DNA from: Alnus glutinosa
Taxonomy: Eukaryota > Streptophyta > Magnoliopsida > Fagales > Betulaceae
Direction: 5' to 3'
DNA: 64,000 nt
NCBI RefSeq assembly: GCF_958979055.1
Contig: NC_084889.1
Location: forward strand, 2,914,001 to 2,978,000
Shown in pieces: positions 56,612 through 64,000 of this stretch; the stretch's first letter is position 1, and each line of letters opens with the position of its first letter. The notes under the pieces are model-generated. The model was not told where the DNA came from, made no database searches, and saw nothing but the letters and a program-made list of their open reading frames with translations. The position numbers and the translations under genes were made by a program.

Positions 56612-59600
56612 ATGCTTCGGTTCTGCTTCAAAACCAGACGCCCTCTCCGCTGCGCTCTTCCTCGACGCTTTGCCTCGACCCAAAACCCCACCGAAGCCCC
56701 AAAAAACCTTGAAATTCTCCAACAAGTCTCACCGCCACCGATTCTCCACCACCGCCACGCGAACCCTCCGTCTCTGCGCCCCACCGCTTCGTTCTCTCGT
56801 GGCTCCGTCGCTGCCCTCTCGGTGACGCTAGTCTCTGCTCTTATCGCCTCCTACGCCCTCCTCGCCTCCGACGATCACGACCATCGATCCGATCACAGGT
56901 CCTCCAATCCGTTGTACAGTGGCATTGAGCACGCGGTCCAGAAATCCGGCGACTCGCTGAGGAAGATTTTCCACCATGCCAAGCAGACCGGCGTGGCCGC
57001 CTCGGTGCTCTGGCAGTCGCTGACGTCGGTGCTGTCGTCAGCCAACCACGAGGTGCGCTCGGGATTCGAGCTCAGGGTCGCGGCGCTGCTTGCCGACATT
57101 TCCGCAGCGAATGCAAGCCGAAGGGCGGCCATTGTCGGTGCCGGCGGAGGCGCCGTTGTGGACTGGCTGCTGGAGTCGGTGGCGGTCCCCCGGGACGGGT
57201 GCGGGACCCAGGCGGAATCGGCGAGGGCGCTGGCGTACTTGATCGCCGATCCTAACGTATCCGCGGCCGTGCTCGGGAGGCCTCGCGCTGTTCCGAATCT
57301 GCTTAGGTTCATTTTCTCGTGTCACCCTCAGCGCTCGAAGAAGGTGAGTTTTGCAAAGTATATTTAACGTATGTAATTCTTGCAAAGTAGAGTTGGGCTA
57401 GTGTTGGACAATTGGAGAATCCAATGCCTTTCTTCTTGGTGTGTGTTAGTTGAATCCATCACGGGAGTCAGGAGTGAAGTTTGAAGTGAGTTGTAATTGC
57501 ATTCTTGGAATTGTATCTGAAATCGATGTGCATTGTCATGCTTCTCTTCGCTGTCTTGAAGAGTAAGCATTACAATCTCTTGATAGAAATGTGACAATCT
57601 GGTAGCAGAAACCCAGAAGTAAAGAGTGATGCTGATACTGATAAGCATTGTCTTATTGTCCTAATTTTGTGAGACTGCCTAGAGAATGCTTCCATGTTAG
57701 AAAAAAGCCATGCAATACAGATTTGCTGGTAACTTGCGGCCACCAAAAATTTTAGTTTCAAATATCTTACATTGGCTTAGATGTAAAAGTAAGACCTGGG
57801 GTTTGTCTATTTAATTAGATGATAAAAAGGGGGCTTTGTAGTTGGATTGCATGGAGAGCCCATAGAAGAAATGTGAGAATCCCCCTTTATGATGGATTAT
57901 ATCCATAATATATATTACATTGATGTTAACTACTGCCTGTATATGGCATTACTTAATCACCGTTCTAATCATTGATTCGTTTGGTTTGATTGTGCACTAG
58001 TGATTATTACTATGATAGTTATCTTAATGCTTTTAGTTCTTCTCTTCCAATTGATATGTTGAATTTTTTTGGGAGCAGCAATCAAGACGTAGTTCATTCG
58101 ATGTTTCTGATTCTTTGAAAGGTAGGAGCATGCTCGTGGCTGCCATTATGGATATTGTCACCTCCAGTTGTGATAGTTTAGACAAGGTACCCTTGAAGCC
58201 CTCCCTACCAGGGAATGCTGAAACTGGAGATATTGCCGCGGCCATTCAAGTTGTTGAAGAAGGTGGAATGCATTTGGATGAGCCAAATAGAAATGAAGAT
58301 GATGAAGATGGTGGGAGAGGAATGAAAGGAATTGGAATTAAAATTCTTGGAGGTACTACTGTTTTGGGGCTTTCTGGGACTAGTGGGCTTATGAAGTTGG
58401 GGAATTGTGATGCTAGTCATGTAGAATCAGCTAGGCTCACTCCTAAAGCTCTTGTCTTACAAAATAAGCATGATAGTTTGCTAGTGCAAGCCAATTTGTC
58501 TTCTGCTGTCGTTCCTGGTCTCTGGGATGATTTGCATTGTGAACATGTTGCTGTACCTTTTGCTGCATGGGCATTAGCAAATTGGGCAATGGCATCAGAG
58601 GTGAATAGGTCTCATATTCAAGAACTGGATCAAGATGGCCATGCTGTTATGACTGCTTTAGTGGCACCAGAGAGATCTGTGAAATGGCATGGCAGTTTGG
58701 TGGCTCGGTTGCTGTTAGAGGATCGTAATCTGCCCTTAAATGATTCTGTTTCTAATTGGAGTTATAGTCTTCTTTCTACTGTTTCTCAGGCAAGTAAACA
58801 TGAGGACATTCCTTTAGCCCAGGTGGCTTTATCTGCTTTTTTGGTTTCTGTAGAGAGAAGCCGTGAGGCCAAAAAGATAGTGATGGAGAAGGGTCTTCAT
58901 CTAATGAGGGACACCGCTAAACGAATGACAAAGCATAAGCATGTGCAAGACGCATTGGCAAAGACACTAGAATTGCTTTGTACTGGGGACACGCATTTAT
59001 CTCTTGAAGAGAGTCAAAAGTGGTCTGGTATATTGCTTCCTTGGGTTTTCGGAAAAAATTCTTCTGACACTGTAAAATCATCTGCCATAAAGATCCTCTC
59101 TTGCATTCTTGAAGATTATGGACCATCTACTGTACCAATTTCTCAAGGTTGGTTAGCTATTATGATTACTGAAATCCTGGGTTCCACCAAGACATCATTA
59201 GTTAAAGGAAGCGCTCAGCCAAAAAGTGACAAAGTGAAGGTTTGGAGATTTCCTTTGTCTCATTGCTATTTAACATCAAACTGATGTTGAATGGAGAAAA
59301 TTTGTTGGGTTATACTGCCTTGGTTCTAATTTTTTGTACCCTTCATTAGATTTTTTTCTTTTTCTTTTTCTTTTCTTTTTCTTTTTTATGGGTTAATTTT
59401 TCTCAGCGCTTTCTCTGTTACTATTTATGAAGTTTACTAACTTTTGCAGACCCAAATTGATCAGTCGAATATTCTTTCTGCTGGACAAATCGCTAATCAA
59501 TTAGCTGGTGCCGTTGTTAATCTAGCAGGAAAGCAGCTGGGATCAGCCACTGGTTCTGTAGATACATTCCCTCTGGCAGATCTACTTTCTCTGGAAAATT

Positions 59601-62600
59601 TTACAGGACCACTTAAAAATCTTAAAAAAGATAGCCTTGTTAAGTTCGATGCAGCTGATTCTGCATTGGCAACCCTTAAAGGGATCAAAGCACTGACTGA
59701 AATTTGTGTGGAAGATTCTATATCTCAGGACAAAATAACTGGTTTTGGGGTTCTATGCTTGCTGAGACGTTTTCTGTTGTGTGATGATTATGAGAAACTT
59801 GCTGCAAGTGAAGCCTATGATGCATCTAGAACATTCGAGGCACAGGAGCAGGTTGCAAGTGGTACTGGGGAATCAGCTACTTCTGATACAAATGATTCAT
59901 CTAGTGTTCGTGTTCCACCAACAGCTCACATTCGCAGGCATGCTGCTCGCCTATTAAGTATCCTTTCGCTTCTTCCGAAAGTCCAGAAGGTTATTGTGGC
60001 AGATGAAACTTGGTGTAAATGGCTTGAGGATTGTGCAAATGGAAAGATTCCTGGTTGCAGTGATCCTAAGATAAAAAGTTATGCTAGAGCAACACTTTTA
60101 CATATATTTTGCAATCACCAAATTGATAGAGACTCTTTGATTGGAACTCCTCCTGACACTAGAATTGCAAACAGAAATAACATTTGTCCCCGATATGATG
60201 ACTTGGTATTTTTAATCAATCCTGAACTGCCTCACTGGAAGTGTCCTGAAAAAGTAGATGAGAACACTTCTCGAATTGATAAATCTTCCTTGGCTGAGGC
60301 TAATACTGTTGCCTGTGAGGTTACACCTGTAAACACAACCGCAAATGATGGTAACTTTTCTAGTTCTGTTGATGTGTCTTACATTGGCTCACAACCAGAA
60401 TCGCCTCTGCTAGATGTTGTTTTTCTCCATGGCCTCCGTGGCGGGCCTTATAAGTCTTGGCGTATGGCTGAGGACAAATCCTCAACTAAGTCTGGCCTGG
60501 TAGAGAAGATTGATCAGGAAGCAGGGAAGCAAGGAACATTTTGGCCAGGTGAATGGCTTTCATCTGACTTCCCTCAAGCTCGCATGTTCACTCTCAAGTA
60601 CAAGGTTTGTTTTGAGTCTGACAATAATTTAAGAGATTATTTTACTGGATTTCGTTACCAGTCACCTCTTCAAAATTTGTCCCCTTAATCCCTTGGTGAG
60701 TATAGTAGGTTTATGAAGGTGATCTCCAGGTTTTTTTCTTCAGCATCTAACCCACTATTGCATATTTATGCAGACGAATCTTACACAATGGTCTGGAGCT
60801 AGCCTGCCTCTTCAGGTTTGTACATTTTGGTTGACACTCAAGAAGCATCTTTATCTCATTTGAATGGTTAAGCCTGTTATGTTTGTTACTAGGAATCCAT
60901 ATCATCAATAAATTGCGAATTTTATTTATACTTAAGAGTTTTGGGGCATGGAAACTTCACATTGAGAGTTTTAGCTCATCATACTATTTTGCATTTTGAA
61001 GGCCGACTTGACCTAACATTGGCAGTTTTCTTACGTTGTTAACTTGTTATTAACTGATGATAAGTTAGTTTTTTTCACCCCAAGGGGAGGGGGAAGGAGA
61101 AATTAGAACTAGTGATCTCCACTTCATGAAGCGTGGTCCCCAACCGATTGAGCTAGTCATTGGGGTCATTATGGAGGTTAATGCTTTCATAATTAAATTA
61201 CTTATATATTTAAAGAATCTCATCTTAGTCCATCTAGACCAATCCTAGGTGATACTACTATTCAGTGAAAATGATATTCAGATTTCCCTTCATATGAACA
61301 ACAATGGAATCTGCAGTTCTCACAGTTTCTTTGCTCATTTTTGGTTGGCTTATATATCATTTACTTTCCACTGATGATTGTTTTAACCTGCTTCCGCTGG
61401 AATTGCAGGAAGTGAGCTCCATGCTATTGGAGAAGCTTGTTGCTGCAGGCATTGGGAATCGACCTGTGGTGTTTGTGACTCACAGGTTTTATAGTTGTAT
61501 TAGAAAAGAGATTGTGTGTGTTCATGCCAACATGCGTGCATTCATGTTTTTGCTTGGTCTTATTGTATGGTCTTGGGTTTTTTTTTTTTTTTTTTTTAAA
61601 CAAGTCATTGGTATTTGATATGATCATTTGGATGCATCGGACTTTTCTTTTCCCTTGAGCTGTTGCACCGTCAACTTATTAACAAGCCTTTAAGTGATGT
61701 GAGGATGTATGTAACGTGTGTCTGGCATAAAGTTTTTGGTACCGTCCCCCTTTCCAACAAAAGAAAATGGTACTGCAGGAACTAACATTGCCAACCTTCC
61801 TACATTTATATACTCATTTTAGAAGTTACTCGCACAGGGGCACAAAAGAGGGGCTTCTCAGAAAGTCTCTCTTTCTTTTTCTTTTCTTTCTTTCTTTTTT
61901 TTTGATGTAGTAAGTAACATGACATATTTTTGGGAAGTTTTTCAAAAAATGATCTTGCCTTCACATAGGCATAGTCATTCAACCTGTCATTCAACCTTCA
62001 TCCTCAAGTTTATTAATGATTTCTGTCCCGAACAATAGGAACTTTATGTTAGTGGGTCTGGTTTAGTTAATAAATGTAAATCATCCCAAGTGTTTGTCAT
62101 TTTGGACCGCCTTATTGTTTTTGTTTTGAAAAAATAAGTTTGTCAGTTAATTGGTGAAGAATTAAAAAAATGAACTAATCCTGTGATTGGTAAAAGTTAT
62201 ATGCCTTCTAGAGTGAATATGAATTTAAATTTTGCTTCTGTTTGTTCACAGCATGAGTCTATATTTGGTGTGTGTGTTTGTGTGCATATTATCTATTTTT
62301 AATAGATTGACTTTCTCTTGTCTGCAGCATGGGAGGCTTGGTTGTCAAGCAGATGCTTTATAAAGCTAAAGCAGAAAATATTGATAACCTTGTGAACAAC
62401 ACCATTGGAGTTGTATGCGTCAATCAATAATTTTCACATTGCTGATGCTTCTATCACCCTTCAATGATTATTTCTTTATGATGCTTGTGTTTTCCCATGG
62501 TTTCAGGTGTTCTATAGCTGCCCACATTTTGGCAGCAAACTAGCAGATATGCCTTGGCGAATGGGCCTCGTGTTTCGCCCTGCCCCAACTGTTAGTATAT

Positions 62601-64000
62601 GGTCTTTATAAACAAAGCTGTTTTTTTTTAACACTTGATGGGTGTTTTCTACTTTTATATCTTAGTTTTTTTATTTTTTTTTTATTTTTTTAATGCAAGA
62701 ATTGATGTTAATAGCATTTGGTTCATGTTGTTTCTTAGATAGGGGAGCTAAGAAGTGGGTCTCCAGTACTAGTAGAGCTTAATGACTTTCTTCGACACCT
62801 TCATAAGAAAGGGGTGCTTGATGTTCTCAGTTTCTGTGAGGTAGTCCACAGTTCAGTTAAAATAGCGTATCTCTTCCTCAGTCTCTCTCTCTCTGAGTTT
62901 AAGAGTTAGCTACTGTTTTGCAGACCAAGGTAACTCCAATTGTTGAAGGTTATGGAGGATGGGCTTTCCGAATGGAAGTAGTACCAATTGAATCAGCGTA
63001 TCCTGGGTTTGGTGAACTTGTTGTAAGTATGACTTTGATAAATATATCTCACTTAAAACAAAGAAAATGGGGGGTCTTTCACTCAAATTATTGTAAGTTT
63101 TCAAAAGTCGGTGGACATGAGTTTTCAGTTTCTTTGCACATGTTTAGTGTTGGCTGTTTAACATCCCCATACGCTTCATGTTTCTCGTGGGAGTGTTTTT
63201 TGGATACAAGTCCTCCATTAGTGTTTGTGGCATGCTTCTTTTTTTTTTTTAATGAATGAATTTCTATTAACACCAAACAGTAAGTACAAAACACTCTAGC
63301 AGAAATCCTGCTAGAACACCAAGACCAGCTGATCCTTACAACAACCGAAACAATTACAACTCACAAACTACCACAGCACAACCAGTAGCCACTATACAGA
63401 AAGCTACTCCAACCAATAAATCTATACAACAAACTAAGCCAGAAACTATACAAACAAAGAACCACAATACAGAGAAACTTCTCTGTACCGAGGGAACTCC
63501 CTCTTCTATCAGCATCAGTCCCCTGTACCAGGAAAACCAACAGCAGCCACCCCTCTACAACAAAATCCAGAAACCTCTGTTTCCAGCAGCCCAGATCAGC
63601 AACAAAACCATTTCAACTCAGAAAATAGAGCCAGGATCAGAATGCCGGGTAAGCAGCAACCAACATATGCAGCATAAACCAGAAACCAGCAAGCAAAAGC
63701 CAATGATTGCAGCCAACCAGAGACACAGGACTATTTCTAGCAGCCTAACCAGCAACTAGCAGCCAACCAGTATTAAATTAGGACATGAGTGGGGATATCC
63801 CAATTAGCACATAGAACCAGATTCTCACCACTGCTCATGAAATTATCCTTCTGCATAATTCTAGTTCTACCTCCCAACAAACCATTTGAATTATTTTCTC
63901 CTCAGAGATTAAATGGTTCCCAAAATTTACATAATTTCTTTGCATCCACAAGTGGTATACTGCCGAGCCCCATGCTAGTCTACAAATCACTGCTTTAATA
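56612..64000 (+). CDS. SERAC1-like ARM-repeat/alpha-beta hydrolase protein (3' end outside window)
   Basis: Nine exons are placed: 56612-57343, 58079-59239, 59450-60604, 60774-60815, 61409-61485, 62328-62412, 62507-62590, 62739-62840, 62924-63022; together 1179 codons, in phase, then a GT donor with no further exon visible before 64000. The N-terminus is Arg-rich (MLRFCFKTRRPLRCALPRRF), like a mitochondrial leader, followed by a hydrophobic segment (residues about 64-86). The middle is helical and ARM-like (AALLADISAAN, SARALAYLIADPN). The C-terminal part has the alpha/beta-hydrolase strand VVFLHGLRGG (His958-Gly959) and the serine elbow HSMGG (Ser1056, codon split by the exon 5-6 junction), followed by CPHFGSKLADMPW. 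This order matches plant SERAC1 homologues. Animal SERAC1 acts in phosphatidylglycerol remodelling at mitochondria-ER contacts; the plant role is inferred only. Catalytic Asp and His may lie in missing exons. Confidence 0.9.
63237..63785 (-). mobile_element. Probable LINE/retroposon 3' tail in SERAC1-like intron
   Basis: A T-run (63237-63250) followed by AATGAATGAATTTCTATTAACACC looks like the poly(A) end of a minus-strand retroposon; the LINE tail at 44250 starts similarly (AATGAATCAATGCCTTTATA). The next 500 bp are rich in CAGCA/AACCAG words and unlike the flanking intron. No domain is recognised. Confidence 0.55.

Noticed and set aside
56893..57312. 139-codon minus-strand frame
   Set aside because: It is the antisense of exon 1 of the SERAC1-like gene; GC-rich exons commonly open such shadows.

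Overview
This is AT-rich nuclear DNA from a flowering plant, probably a eudicot. The evidence is multi-exon genes with GT-AG introns, a tandem family of patatin-like (pPLAII-type) acyl hydrolases, a plant SERAC1-like gene and a dense mix of plant transposons (Ty1/copia, Cassandra, CACTA, hAT, Mutator-like MITEs, LINE tails). I cannot name the species. No bacterial-type operons, tRNA genes or CRISPR arrays were seen.

Layout. 1-1297: 3' end of a decayed copia element. 1302-4206: left copy of a segmental duplication whose right copy is 10855-14683. A CACTA element (4210-5519) follows, then a broken minus-strand patatin-like fragment (5755-6781) and a Cassandra remnant. 7476-10085 is an inverted unit carrying intact gene A (plus strand). 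From about 10855 to 53700 there is a head-to-tail array of minus-strand units: gene B (intact, 15566-19037), gene C (frameshifted, split by a young copia element, 28248-35793), gene D (intact, 40784-42756), fragment E (46655-47045) and gene F (stop at the nucleophile motif, 49361-51396). Two older patatin relics lie at about 45083-45230 and 54273-54420. 56612-64000 holds the first nine exons of a SERAC1-like gene on the plus strand, which runs off the window.

The repeated units act as built-in empty-site controls. Because several units share flanking sequence, many insertions can be bounded to the base with target-site duplications: a CACTA element, three solo LTRs, two hAT elements, Mutator-like MITEs and a poly(A) retroposon. 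Two unrelated transposon insertions landed in the last coding exon of different paralogues and supply their C-terminal codons and stop codons (hAT in the C/D/F lineage, a MITE in B).

Gene function. All intact patatin-like copies keep the same seven-exon structure, the oxyanion loop D23-G-G-G-I-R-G, the nucleophile elbow G-T-S64-T-G-G and the catalytic D215-G-G, so A, B and D are predicted active lipid acyl hydrolases. The SERAC1-like protein combines an N-terminal mitochondrial-type leader, a membrane segment, an ARM-like helical middle and a C-terminal alpha/beta-hydrolase domain. Exon boundaries were set by hand from splice signals, reading frame and paralogue comparison; no search was run.
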